64,000 bases of DNA from Paenibacillus_F sp047238265 (lineage in GTDB: Bacteria > Bacillota > Bacilli > Paenibacillales > NBRC-103111): positions 1,674,001-1,738,000 of the forward strand of contig NZ_JBDFMM010000001.1 of NCBI RefSeq assembly GCF_047238265.1, given 5' to 3'. Positions within the stretch are counted from its first letter, which is position 1; every line of letters starts with the position of its first letter. The position numbers were made by a program, and so were the translations under genes. Below the pieces are notes generated by a model. That model ran no database searches and was not told the origin of the DNA. It saw only the letters and a program-made list of their open reading frames with translations. Of this stretch, positions 54,858 to 63,849 are shown piece by piece.

Positions 54858-56765
54858 TCAGGACCCGATCGCCTGCATGCCCTGCGAGTGGCGGTACAGC
54901 TCCTCGTAGGAGCCTTTCTTGGCAAGCAGCTGCCGGTGGCTGCCTTCTTCCACGATTTCGCCGTGTTTCATGACGATGATCCGGTCGGCGTGCATAATCG
55001 TGGATAGCCGGTGGGCGATGATCAGGGACGTCCTGCCTTCGGAAACGACGGCGAGCGCCTTTTGCACGAGCTGCTCCGTATGGGAGTCCAGGTTGGCCGT
55101 AGCTTCGTCGAGTATAAGAATTCTCGGTTTGAATACGAGAATGCGCGCGAACGACAGAAGCTGTCTCTCGCCGGCCGACAGGCCGCTGCCGCGCTCCGAA
55201 AGCTTCGTATCATACCCGTCCTTGAGCCGGGTAATGAGCGGATGGGCGCCGACCGCCCTGCAGGCGGCGGTCACTTCTTCGCGGCTGATTTCCTGCCGAA
55301 ACAGCCGCACGTTGTCGAGGATCGTACCGGAGTACAGGTACGGCTCCTGCTGGACAAGACCGATCATCCGGTGAAGCGTGTCCTGCGGAATACGCCGGAT
55401 ATCGGTACCGTCAATCGTGACGCTTCCGGCATTCACGTCATAGAAGCGGGTAAGCAGGGAAATGAGCGAGCTTTTGCCGGCTCCTGTCGTTCCGACGATT
55501 CCGATCATTTCTCCCGGCTTGATGTGCAGATCCAGATCCCGGAGGACTCTGCTTCCCTCCACATAAGAAAAATCCACGTGATTGTAGTCGATTTTTCCGG
55601 CTGTTTTTTGCCAGTCGATTTCGGCTTTTTCATCGTTGGCAGGTTCTTTTACATCGGGTTCCGTGGATAAAATGTTCCACAGCCGTTCCATCGAAACGGA
55701 GGTCGATTGCAGGGTGTTCCATTGCTGGGTAATCTGGTTGATCGGCTGAAAAAACTGGCGGATATATGTAATAAAGGCGTAGAGCACGCCGAATTCGATA
55801 CTGCCGCCGAGAAAAGCGAGTCCGCCGAGCCAGACGAGAAGTGCGACGGATATGTTGCCGAAAATATCGAAGGACCGGTTGAACAGCACGTTCGTGCGGA
55901 TTTCTTTCAAGTTGGCTTTCAAGTACTGGCCGTTGCGGCCGCTGAACCGTTCGAACTGCTCATCCTGCTGGTTGTATGTCTGAATCAGGCTCATTCCGGC
56001 GAGATTTTCAGCGAGATAAGCGATGAGGCGGGACAGCTGCGCCCGCGTTTCCTGGTAAGCTTTTCTCAGCATAGAGCGGAAAAGGACGGCGATCAGCGCG
56101 ATGACCGGCAGAAGAAGCAGGCTGTATAAGGCGAGCGTGGCATCGAGTTGAAACATGAAAAAGATGATAAGCACCAAGGTCATCCCGTCCCGGACGAGAC
56201 TGAGGAACACTTGGGTGAAAAATTGGCTGATCGTCTCGGTATCGCTCGATTCGAGCGTGACCAGGCTGCCGATCGGATACCGGTCGAAGAAAGACATCGA
56301 CAGCTTGGAGATATGGGCGAACAGATTTTTGCGGATGCTGGCTACGATGCTTTGTCCGGCATACTGGAGCAGGTTGTTCTGGACATAGGTAAACGCAAAG
56401 TTGACGACGGACAACCCCAGGTAAAACAGCCCGATGATCACAAGCGGCCGCATGGCTCCGCTCCCGCCGAAGAGGTGGTCGTCGATGGCGATCTTGACGA
56501 GATACGGCTGCAGCAGCTCGGCGATGATAGCGATCAGCGAGCAGAAGAAAATGCCGATGAACGTCAGCTTGTGCGGCTTGGCATACGTCAGCGTCGCTTT
56601 GAATGCGGCGAGTCTTCCAGGCCGCGGGCCCTCTTTCGGAGCGGAGGTCCCGGGACTCTTGGCGGTATCCGCCGGTTGTCCGGGACCGGCAGATTTCTGC
56701 CCGGCTGGACCGGTGAAAGCCGACTCCCTTGGAGCGTTACTGTCTGGAGATTTCGGATCAGGCAT
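54858..56765 (-). CDS. bmrD: Heterodimeric ABC exporter subunit, BmrD-like
   Basis: A 635-residue half-exporter: six TM helices (about 60-350), then an ATPase domain with Walker A GTTGAGKSS, signature LSAGERQLLSFAR (non-standard A in place of G), Walker B LILDEATANLD with the catalytic Glu, and H loop IAHRLST. It pairs with the gene upstream, whose Walker B lacks the Glu, forming a YheH/YheI (BmrCD)-type multidrug exporter. The Pro/Gly/Ser-rich first 55 residues are unusual. ATG 56765 follows GGAGGAGGG and overlaps the upstream gene by eight bases. Confidence 0.9.
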   Translation of the reverse strand: MPDPKSPDSNAPRESAFTGPAGQKSAGPGQPADTAKSPGTSAPKEGPRPGRLAAFKATLTYAKPHKLTFIGIFFCSLIAIIAELLQPYLVKIAIDDHLFGGSGAMRPLVIIGLFYLGLSVVNFAFTYVQNNLLQYAGQSIVASIRKNLFAHISKLSMSFFDRYPIGSLVTLESSDTETISQFFTQVFLSLVRDGMTLVLIIFFMFQLDATLALYSLLLLPVIALIAVLFRSMLRKAYQETRAQLSRLIAYLAENLAGMSLIQTYNQQDEQFERFSGRNGQYLKANLKEIRTNVLFNRSFDIFGNISVALLVWLGGLAFLGGSIEFGVLYAFITYIRQFFQPINQITQQWNTLQSTSVSMERLWNILSTEPDVKEPANDEKAEIDWQKTAGKIDYNHVDFSYVEGSRVLRDLDLHIKPGEMIGIVGTTGAGKSSLISLLTRFYDVNAGSVTIDGTDIRRIPQDTLHRMIGLVQQEPYLYSGTILDNVRLFRQEISREEVTAACRAVGAHPLITRLKDGYDTKLSERGSGLSAGERQLLSFARILVFKPRILILDEATANLDSHTEQLVQKALAVVSEGRTSLIIAHRLSTIMHADRIIVMKHGEIVEEGSHRQLLAKKGSYEELYRHSQGMQAIGS

Positions 56766-58503
56766 GCCGGGTTCCCTCCTCCTGAATCTGATACAGGGAA
56801 GCATACAAGCCCGGACGGGCGAGCAGCTCCTTATGCGTCCCCCGCTGGACGATCCGCCCTTCGTCAAGGACGACGATTTCGTCCGCATGTTTGACCGCAC
56901 TGATCCGGTGCGCGATGATCAGCGTTGTTTTGTCGCGGTGGGCGGCGCGGATCTGGCGGACGATGTTCGTTTCCGTCACGGCGTCCACGGCGCTTACGCT
57001 GTCATCGAGAATGAGGATGGGCGCCTGCTTCATGAAGCCGCGTGCGAGGCTCGCTCTCTGGCGCTGCCCGCCGGACAAGGTGATGCCGCGTTCGCCGAGC
57101 TTCGTTTCGAAGCCGCGCGGCAGCTCCGTGATGCTGCTGTATATCTGCGCCTCGCGGGCGGCCTGCTGCATTTCGTCGTCCGCCGCATCCCGCCTGGAGA
57201 AGGCGATGTTGTCCCGGATCGTCGTGCTGAACAGGAAGCCGTCCTGCGGGACATAGGCGATCTGCGAGCGCAGGCTGTCGAGCGTAACCCGGCGGATATC
57301 GTGGCCTCCGATATAGATCGTGCCCGCGGGCGGATCGTAAATGCGCAGGAGCAGCTTGACGAGCGTCGTTTTGCCGCTCCCTGTGCGTCCGATGATTCCG
57401 AGCGTCCTGCCCGGCTTCACTTTGAGATCGATGGCTTCCAGAGCTTGGCGGTCCGAACCGGGGTAGCAGAAGGAAAGTCCGCGGATTTCCAGTTCTCCCG
57501 CACCGTTTTCCAGCTGCGCCGCTTTTTCTTCCTCCCGGATATCGGGTTTTACGGCCAGCAGATGATTGAGCCGTTCCAGCGACGCTCGCGAACGCTGCAT
57601 CATATTGATCACGTTGCCGATCTGCTGCAAAGGCGTCATCATCATCCGGAGGTAGAAGGTAAGGGACACGAAGCTGCCGAGCGTAATTTGACCGTGCAGC
57701 GTCATATAACCGCCTGCCAGAAGGGCGATAATCATCGAGAAGGAGCCCATCAGGGGAAGCAGGGACTGGAAAAGCGAAGACATCCGGACGAGCCGGAGCT
57801 GTTTTTCCCGGATCGCGTCGACGTTCCGGCCGAACCGCTCATAGGCGATTTCTTCCGCCGCGAACGTTTTGGTCACGCGGATACCGCCGAACTGTTCTTC
57901 GGCCGATTCGGTCATTGTGGCGAGCGATTCCTGCACCTCAAGAGACCGGGAGCGGATACGCGGCCCCAGGAACACCACGATGAACGGAATAAGCGCCATA
58001 GGCGCAAGACTCAAAGCTATCAAGCCGAAAGGAATGGAACTGAAAGACATCATGACAAAAGCGGAGAGAATAAAGAAGATGGCGTTGGTGGTCTGGTTGA
58101 CTCCGTTCGAGATAGACTCTCTTACGGCCGTCACGTCGTTCATGACGTAACTGAGGAGCTTGCCGACACCGTGCCTGGAGAAGTAATACTCGCTTAGCGT
58201 GGAGAAATGACGGAACAGCTTCTGCCTCGTCGCGTATTCGAACCGGCGTCCGAGCCTGGCGTTCGTATATTGGCCGATGCCGAAGAGCACTCCGTAAGCC
58301 ACACCGATGCCGAGAAGCTGCATGCTGTAGCTTGCGATCGTGTGGGCTGTGGCGACTTTCAGCTGAAGATCGTCCGTAAATTCTCCCAGCACCCGGGGAA
58401 AGAACGATTGCACGACGTTAGACAGGATAATAAAGGCGACCCCGACCGAATACAACCCCAGGTTCGCTTTCACATAGTTCCGAAGCAGCCTCTGACTGCC
58501 CAT
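56758..58503 (-). CDS. bmrC: Heterodimeric ABC exporter subunit, BmrC-like (degenerate site)
   Basis: A 581-residue half-exporter: six TM helices, Walker A GRTGSGKTT, signature LSGGQRQRASLARGF, Walker B ILILDDSVSAVDA with Asp where the catalytic Glu should be. This Asp makes its composite ATP site inactive, as in Bacillus BmrC, while the partner's site stays active. The complex exports drugs or lipids through the membrane. AGGAGGTGG precedes the ATG. First gene of the pair. Confidence 0.91.
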   Translation of the reverse strand: MGSQRLLRNYVKANLGLYSVGVAFIILSNVVQSFFPRVLGEFTDDLQLKVATAHTIASYSMQLLGIGVAYGVLFGIGQYTNARLGRRFEYATRQKLFRHFSTLSEYYFSRHGVGKLLSYVMNDVTAVRESISNGVNQTTNAIFFILSAFVMMSFSSIPFGLIALSLAPMALIPFIVVFLGPRIRSRSLEVQESLATMTESAEEQFGGIRVTKTFAAEEIAYERFGRNVDAIREKQLRLVRMSSLFQSLLPLMGSFSMIIALLAGGYMTLHGQITLGSFVSLTFYLRMMMTPLQQIGNVINMMQRSRASLERLNHLLAVKPDIREEEKAAQLENGAGELEIRGLSFCYPGSDRQALEAIDLKVKPGRTLGIIGRTGSGKTTLVKLLLRIYDPPAGTIYIGGHDIRRVTLDSLRSQIAYVPQDGFLFSTTIRDNIAFSRRDAADDEMQQAAREAQIYSSITELPRGFETKLGERGITLSGGQRQRASLARGFMKQAPILILDDSVSAVDAVTETNIVRQIRAAHRDKTTLIIAHRISAVKHADEIVVLDEGRIVQRGTHKELLARPGLYASLYQIQEEGTRHA

Positions 58504-58537
58504 GCAACCACCTCCTCAGGGATAAACTCATTTCTTT

Positions 58538-58567
58538 ATTGTAAAGGGCAATGGAAAACGCGGGCAA
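58538..58567 (-). promoter_or_regulatory. Possible bmrCD promoter
   Basis: On the minus strand TTGCCC, 18-bp spacer, TACAAT, about 35 bases before the bmrC start. A TTTGGAG/CTCCAAA hairpin further upstream (58656-58674) might be a second terminator for the protease gene. Confidence 0.4.
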
Positions 58568-58712
58568 GGCAGATTGAGCCTCATATAGGCGGAAAAGAAG
58601 CCGTACAGGGGACCTAACGGGCTGAAAGCGGTTTATTTCCAAGAAAATCAAAAGATTTGGAGAAGCCCTCCAAATGATCGTCCCGAAATCTGCCGAATTA
58701 AAATGCTGCTAC

Positions 58713-58742
58713 AAAAAAAAGCCCCCGGAGAGGGAGCTTTTA
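58713..58742 (-). terminator. Terminator of the subtilase gene
   Basis: On the minus strand AAAGCTCCC, loop TCTCC, GGGGGCTTT, then TTTTT. It lies about 210 bases after the protease stop, so the transcript includes the 45-bp repeats. Confidence 0.78.
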
Positions 58743-58760
58743 ATAAAGGGCGGTGATGTT

Positions 58761-58896
58761 CGGATGAAGGGCAATCCGCGTATGCGCCTGATCTGTCGAG
58801 GATTTACGGATGAGGAGCAATCCGCATATGCGCTGATCTGTCGAGGATTTAGGGATGAGGAGAAAGCCGTCTGTGCGCCTGACCCGGGAGGAATCC
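58761..58896. repeat. Three tandem copies of a 45-46 bp repeat
   Basis: Unit 1 58761-58806, unit 2 58807-58851 and unit 3 58852-58896. Units 1 and 2 share CTGATCTGTCGAGGATTTA and a CGGATGA(A/G)G(G/A)GCAATCCGC start; unit 3 is more diverged (GGGATGAGGAGAAAGCCG). They are in a gap between protease and bmrC and appear non-coding. The stretch is too regular to be chance but has no recognisable function. Confidence 0.8.
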
Positions 58897-58949
58897 GGTG
58901 AAAATGGCCGGCCGTCCCGGAACCGTTTTGCGAACGTAACCGCTCTGCC

Positions 58950-60167
58950 TTACGACCGTACCGCACGGTCGGCGTTTACCCGGCCGTACACCCAGTAGGT
59001 GCCCGTTCCGGCGATCGGATCGGCGTTAAACAGAATCGCGTCGCGGATCTGCGCATTCGTACGGCCCTGTCCCGCAAGGAGAGCGGCAAGACCCGACACG
59101 TGGGGAGCGGACATGGACGTGCCGCTGAGGTAGGCGTAGCTTGAGCCGGGGAATGTCGAGAGGATTGTCGTCCCGGGCGCGGCGACCTGCACCCAGCTTC
59201 CGCGGTTGGAGAAGGAGGAAATGTTGTCGGCCGAATCCGTGGAAGCTACCGAGATGACGGTTGAGTAAGCGGCCGGATAGTTGGGAGTTGTGCTTCCGTC
59301 GTTCCCGGCGGACGCCACCATGACGGAGCCCTTGCCCCATGCGTAGTCGAGCGCGTATTGGAGAGTAGTCGAGCTGTATGGGGAGCCTAGGCTGAGATTG
59401 ATGACCTGGGCGCCGAAGAAAGAAGCATAGATGATCGCGTTGGAAATGTTGCTGACCGTTCCGTTGCCGGAGTTGTCAAGGACCCGGATCGGCTGGATGG
59501 AAGCGAGCGGAGCGACGCCGGCGATGCCGATCCCGTTGTTCGTAACGGCAGCGGCAATGCCCGCCACGTGGGTGCCGTGTCCGTTACCGTCGCTCGGGAT
59601 TGAATCGTTGTCCACATAATCGTACCCGGCAACCAGATGCGGGGCCAGGTCCGGATGAGTCAGCTCGACCCCCGTATCCAGGACAGCGATGACGATGGAG
59701 CTGCTGCTCTGCGCAAAATCCCAAGCCGAAGGCGCCGAAATCTTCTGCGGACCGTACTGATAGAGGCTGAAATAAGGATCGTTGGGGGTCGCAAACGTTT
59801 CCGCATCCGGAGAGGAGGGGCCTTTCCCCTGTTTTTTGCCGGCGGCGGGAGGGGAGTCGAACGCCTGATAAATATAATTCAGTTCCGCGTAATCCACACT
59901 GTCGTGTTTTTCATACTTTTTAATCGTTTTGATCAGAGGCTGCTTTGTGAACAAAACCTGGTGACCGAGCGTGCTGCACTGTTCCAGCACCTTGCATTTG
60001 TACTTTTTATGAAGCTTCGAGATAAGCTCTTCCGGTGTCTCCGGCTTGAATTTTACGATCAGCTGGAACGGCTGATGGGGCTCTTTCGGCTGTTCTTTTT
60101 TACGGAAAATCAGAAAAACGACGGCTGCGGCGGCAATAAAAGCGAGTGTGGTGATCCAAGTCGTCAT
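58950..60167 (-). CDS. Membrane-anchored subtilisin-like serine protease (S8)
   Basis: A 405-residue protein: N-terminal TM anchor (TTLAFIAAAAVVFLIF), a propeptide/inhibitor-like region (about 33-100: FQLIVKFKPETPEELISKLH), then the peptidase with the triad Asp (VLDTGVE), His (GHGTHVAG), oxyanion Asn region and Ser (SGTSMSAPHVSG). Closest in style to thermitase/fervidolysin. It probably acts at the outer face of the membrane and matures by cleaving its own propeptide. GGAGGAATG precedes the ATG. Its 3' UTR carries tandem repeats. Confidence 0.92.
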   Translation of the reverse strand: MTTWITTLAFIAAAAVVFLIFRKKEQPKEPHQPFQLIVKFKPETPEELISKLHKKYKCKVLEQCSTLGHQVLFTKQPLIKTIKKYEKHDSVDYAELNYIYQAFDSPPAAGKKQGKGPSSPDAETFATPNDPYFSLYQYGPQKISAPSAWDFAQSSSSIVIAVLDTGVELTHPDLAPHLVAGYDYVDNDSIPSDGNGHGTHVAGIAAAVTNNGIGIAGVAPLASIQPIRVLDNSGNGTVSNISNAIIYASFFGAQVINLSLGSPYSSTTLQYALDYAWGKGSVMVASAGNDGSTTPNYPAAYSTVISVASTDSADNISSFSNRGSWVQVAAPGTTILSTFPGSSYAYLSGTSMSAPHVSGLAALLAGQGRTNAQIRDAILFNADPIAGTGTYWVYGRVNADRAVRS

Positions 60168-60384
60168 GGCTCATTCCTCCAGGTTCTCGATTAGAAATCT
60201 CTCTATGCTATGAACCGTAAGATAGAGAGGACTGGGGGGTTGTCCCTTTATAAAAAAATAATCGCGAAAATTAACAAATTTAATCATGGACGCGTATACA
60301 ACTTATGCTTATAATGCGAACAGGGCTTGAGAATCGGAAAATTTTCCCGATCGATTGGATGCTTGAGCCGGAAGGGTGAATCCG

Positions 60385-61632
60385 TTGTCGACGAACATGC
60401 GAAAAATGCTCATCATGAATTTTGTGTCGTCCATCATTTTTATTTACATCGGGATTTTCGTGAACCTGTATATCTGGCAGGCCAACACCAGCATTTTTGA
60501 AATATCCTGGTTCAACATGGTGATGTTTATCGGCTGGGGATTTTCGTTCGTTTTCGGGGCGAAGCTGCTTTATCACCGCACGATCCGCCTGCTGCTCGCT
60601 TTGTCCGCCTTCGGGGGTGCGGCCGCATTTAGTATGCTGACGTTCCTGACGCTGGAAAACCGGATTCTATGGATCGCCCTTATCGGATTTCCGGTCGGTC
60701 TCATGTGGGGGTTTTATACGGTCGCTCAAAATTTGAGCGTTTCTTTCTCGGGTAAAGGAACTGAAATCGCTTCCTTTTTCGCGGCCAACAACCTCATCGC
60801 GTCGATACTGTCCATGGTTATTCCAATTATTTCGGCCCAGTTTATCGGCTGGTTCGGGTATGAAAGCTCGTTTATCCTAATGTTTGTCTTCCTGATCGTC
60901 ATGCTGGTTTTCTCGGCGACGATGCCCCGTATCGCCCTGCCGAGAACGGAAACGCCCCCCACGGGTTTCTGGCAGCAGCTTCAGTGGAAGCGGGTTTTCG
61001 GAGACCGCCATTCCGTCTGGCTGATTCTTTCGATTTTGGCCGGAGGCGTATTCCTTCAGTTTCAAAACCTGTTTACGCTCGTTTTCACGTTCACGGTCAC
61101 CCAGGATAAGCTGCTTATCGCGCTGCTGAATTTGCTGTATACGGGATCGGCTTTTCTCGGGCTTGTTCTGTACCGGAAATTCAAATGGAACGACAATTTC
61201 TGCCTCTGGCTCGGCGTTCTTCTGCTTTCGGCCGGATTTGTGATCGCGATGTTTCCCCTTAAACCGCTGCTGATCCTTTCGAATGTGCTTACGGCGTTCG
61301 GCATGTTTTTCTTTGCGATGATCTGGAACGCCCAGCAGTTTCAATGTATTGAAGACTACGCTCCGGGCAGAAAAGCGGCCTTTCTCGTCTGGCGGGAAAC
61401 GATGCTGGTCGGGATGCGGATTGTGCTGCTGATGTTCATTATGTCTTTGGATAAACTGGAGGGCTGGCTGTATATTTCCATAATCGGAATCACGCTTGTC
61501 AGTCTTCTATCGATTCCAGTCGTACAGGCGAAAGCAGTCAGGCTGATGGCCGACGGCCGTAAAAAAAGAGAAGAAGCGGTGCCCTCCGCGGAGGAAGGCC
61601 ATTTGCCTCAACCGCCTAATTTTCCGGCGTAA
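60385..61632 (+). CDS. MFS-type membrane transporter
   Basis: A 415-residue protein with about 12 TM helices in two halves, resembling the major facilitator superfamily (MFS_1-like). Loops are short; the C-terminus is a charged, disordered tail. No substrate motif is recognised. The start TTG 60385 is preferred because GGAAGGGTG lies before it; the GTG at 60376 has no ribosome binding site. It stands alone, before the ptsHI terminator region. Confidence 0.72.
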   Translation: MSTNMRKMLIMNFVSSIIFIYIGIFVNLYIWQANTSIFEISWFNMVMFIGWGFSFVFGAKLLYHRTIRLLLALSAFGGAAAFSMLTFLTLENRILWIALIGFPVGLMWGFYTVAQNLSVSFSGKGTEIASFFAANNLIASILSMVIPIISAQFIGWFGYESSFILMFVFLIVMLVFSATMPRIALPRTETPPTGFWQQLQWKRVFGDRHSVWLILSILAGGVFLQFQNLFTLVFTFTVTQDKLLIALLNLLYTGSAFLGLVLYRKFKWNDNFCLWLGVLLLSAGFVIAMFPLKPLLILSNVLTAFGMFFFAMIWNAQQFQCIEDYAPGRKAAFLVWRETMLVGMRIVLLMFIMSLDKLEGWLYISIIGITLVSLLSIPVVQAKAVRLMADGRKKREEAVPSAEEGHLPQPPNFPA

Positions 61633-61656
61633 TTCCCCGCATGGCGGCAACTGAAG

Positions 61657-61698
61657 ACCGGGTTTGGGACTATTTTCCCAGACCCGGTTTTCTTTTTG
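61657..61698 (+). terminator. Terminator of the MFS gene
   Basis: ACCGGGTTTGGG (61657-61668) pairs with CCCAGACCCGGT (61677-61688), then a T-run. A small hairpin TGCACC/GGTGCA at 61698-61715 follows. Confidence 0.85.
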
Positions 61699-61733
61699 CA
61701 CCGTGGATGGTGCAAAAGGTTTGATCTTTTCAG

Positions 61734-61748
61734 TTGGAAGCGGTTGCG
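61734..61748. promoter_or_regulatory. Candidate cre site upstream of ptsH
   Basis: TTGGAAGCGGTTGCG resembles the catabolite-responsive element with one or two mismatches. It is about 80 bases before ptsH. CcpA control of ptsHI is known in other Firmicutes; the ptsH promoter itself could not be placed. Confidence 0.4.
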
Positions 61749-61828
61749 TTATCTTGGGCTTACAGGAACCTTTCCTTTACAAAAAGTTTAAGCAGAAACC
61801 AGCTTCAAATCGGAAGGAGATACCACAG

Positions 61829-62086
61829 ATGGAGAAAGAGTTTTCCGTACAGAATCCGTTAGGTATTCACTCGCGTCCCGCAGGGGCACTTATGAAAAAA
61901 GCAAAAGCGTTTACATGTGACATTACGATTGCCAAGGGAGACAAAAGCGTTAATGCGAAAAGCATCGTCGGTCTGCTTTCCCTGGAAATGCGTTACGGCG
62001 ATAAAGTAACGGTTAAAGCTTCCGGCGAACAGGAAGAAGAAGCGGTAAACGAGCTGGGAACCATGCTCGAGTCCGTACTTGAATAG
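61829..62086 (+). CDS. ptsH: Phosphocarrier protein HPr
   Basis: An 85-residue HPr, the phosphoryl carrier between Enzyme I and sugar permeases. The active-site His14 is in GIHSRPAG, and the regulatory Ser45 is in NAKSIVGLL, the site phosphorylated by HPr kinase that makes HPr the CcpA corepressor in Firmicutes. ATG 61829 follows CGGAAGGAGAT; a longer frame upstream is not protein-like. ptsI follows eight bases downstream. Confidence 0.96.
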   Translation: MEKEFSVQNPLGIHSRPAGALMKKAKAFTCDITIAKGDKSVNAKSIVGLLSLEMRYGDKVTVKASGEQEEEAVNELGTMLESVLE

Positions 62087-62094
62087 GTGACGGG

Positions 62095-63849
62095 ATGATA
62101 GTGGAGAGAGAAACGGAAAGCGTCAAGGGAATCGCGGCCGCACCCGGCTACGCGATGGGAAAGGCGCATTTGTGGCAGCCGCAGGCAGAGAAAGCGCAGC
62201 GCAGAACGCTGGCTGAAGAAGAAACCGCGGCCGAAGCCGCAAGGCTGGAAGAGAAGACAAAGGAAGCTCTTGACGAGCTTCAGTGCCTCAAAGAAGAAAC
62301 CGCTCTCAAACTGGGTGAGGCTCACGCCGAGATCTTCGAAACGCACATGCTGCTGCTTGAAGACGACGACTTCGTGGGGGCGGCGGCCGACGCCATCCGT
62401 TCGGAGCGGCTGAACGCCGAAGCGGCCGTAGAGGACGCGGCCAAGGCGCTCGTGGAGCTGTTCGAGAACATGAGCGACCCCTACATGCGCGAGCGCGCCT
62501 CGGACATCCGCGATGTGGCGGGCCGCCTGCAGCGTCTGCTGCGCGGGGAATCTGCCGGCGACATCGGCGGCGACGGCGAAGCGGTCGTCCTCTTCGCCCA
62601 TGACCTGACGCCGTCGGACACGGCGCGGCTCGACCGCAGCCGCATCGCCGGCTTCGTTACGGCGGTGGGCGGTCGGACCTCGCACTCGGCGATCATGGCC
62701 CGCTCCCTGGAGATTCCGGCCGTTGTCGGCATGGGCGCGGGAGCGGCACGGGTGCAGCCCGGCGACTACGTGATCGTGGACGGGGGCGAAGGCACCGTCC
62801 ACATCAATCCCGATGCCGGGCTTCTGGAGCTGTACCGGGGCAAGCAGGCCCGGTACGAAGAGCGCCGCTCTCGGCTGGGCGCCTACATCGGCCGCCCGAC
62901 GGAAACCGCGGACGGGCATCATGTCGAGCTTGCCGCGAACATCGGCAGCCCGCAGGACGCCCAGGCCGCCAGAGACGGCGGAGCCGAGGGCATCGGGCTG
63001 TACCGGACGGAGTTCCTGTATATGGGACGCGATTCGATGCCGACGGAGGAAGAGCAGTTTCTGGCCTACAAGATCGTGGCCGAAATGTTCGCCGGCCGGC
63101 CGGTCGTCATCCGTACGCTGGATATCGGCGGCGATAAGGAACTTCCTTATCTGAGCCTGCCGAAGGAAGCGAACCCGTTCCTGGGTTACCGCGCCATCCG
63201 CCTCTGCCTGGACCGGAAAGATTTGTTCCGCACGCAGCTGCGCGCGATACTCCGTGCGAGCGCTTACGGCAATGTGAAGATCATGTATCCCATGATCTCC
63301 AACATTGAAGAGCTCCGCCAGGCGAACGCGGTCCTCGCCGAAGCGAAAGCGGAGCTGGATGCCGAAGGCGTCAGCTATGCAGCCGGCGTCGAAGTGGGCA
63401 TCATGATCGAGGTGCCGGCAGCGGGTATGGCGGCCGATCAGCTGGCGCGCGAAGCCGACTTCTTCAGTATCGGCACCAACGACCTCGTGCAGTACATGAT
63501 GGCGGCGGACCGGATGAACGAAACGATCGCGCATTTGAGCGAACCGTTCAATCCGGGGGTGCTCCGGCTGATCGGTCACGTGATCACGGCGGCGCACGCG
63601 AAAGGCCGCTGGGTAGGCATGTGCGGCGAAATGGCCGGCAGCGTAATCGCGATTCCCCTGCTGCTCGGCATGGGGCTGGATGAGTTCAGCATGGGAAGCG
63701 GCTCCGTCGCTCAGGCGCGGGCACTGATGCACAAGCTGGACCGGGGCGAGATGAGCCGTCTGGCGGACGAAGCGCTGGAACTGGAGACGGCCGAGGAAAT
63801 CCGCCGTCATATCCTGAGCCGGGTTCCGGCCGTGGCGGAATGGCTGTAA
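62095..63849 (+). CDS. ptsI: Phosphoenolpyruvate-protein phosphotransferase (Enzyme I)
   Basis: A 584-residue Enzyme I that takes phosphate from PEP and passes it to HPr. The phospho-His (about 196) is in GGRTSHSAIMARSLEIPAV; the PEP-binding C-terminal domain has GLYRTEFLYM, IGTNDLVQYMMAADR, and the active-site Cys in VGMCGEMAGS. AGGTGA lies close upstream of the ATG. Cotranscribed with ptsH; no ptsG or other permease gene is in the window. An apparent 605-codon frame opposite it is a GC artefact. Confidence 0.96.
   Translation: MIVERETESVKGIAAAPGYAMGKAHLWQPQAEKAQRRTLAEEETAAEAARLEEKTKEALDELQCLKEETALKLGEAHAEIFETHMLLLEDDDFVGAAADAIRSERLNAEAAVEDAAKALVELFENMSDPYMRERASDIRDVAGRLQRLLRGESAGDIGGDGEAVVLFAHDLTPSDTARLDRSRIAGFVTAVGGRTSHSAIMARSLEIPAVVGMGAGAARVQPGDYVIVDGGEGTVHINPDAGLLELYRGKQARYEERRSRLGAYIGRPTETADGHHVELAANIGSPQDAQAARDGGAEGIGLYRTEFLYMGRDSMPTEEEQFLAYKIVAEMFAGRPVVIRTLDIGGDKELPYLSLPKEANPFLGYRAIRLCLDRKDLFRTQLRAILRASAYGNVKIMYPMISNIEELRQANAVLAEAKAELDAEGVSYAAGVEVGIMIEVPAAGMAADQLAREADFFSIGTNDLVQYMMAADRMNETIAHLSEPFNPGVLRLIGHVITAAHAKGRWVGMCGEMAGSVIAIPLLLGMGLDEFSMGSGSVAQARALMHKLDRGEMSRLADEALELETAEEIRRHILSRVPAVAEWL

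Noticed and set aside
56434..58197. 587-codon plus-strand frame opposite bmrC/bmrD
   Set aside because: Antisense shadow; no start signal, and it crosses two genuine ABC transporter genes.
58761..58896. CRISPR array
   Set aside because: The units are contiguous, degenerate and lack spacers; no cas genes in the window.
58674..58901. 75-codon plus-strand frame over the 45-bp repeats
   Set aside because: The peptide repeat (LICRGF..DEE) merely mirrors the DNA repeat; no ribosome binding site, and the first unit is 46 bp, which would break a coding repeat.
61993..63810. 605-codon open frame on the minus strand opposite ptsI
   Set aside because: Antisense of a clear Enzyme I gene; GC-rich codon bias keeps the opposite frame open. 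No ribosome binding site and no protein-like composition.
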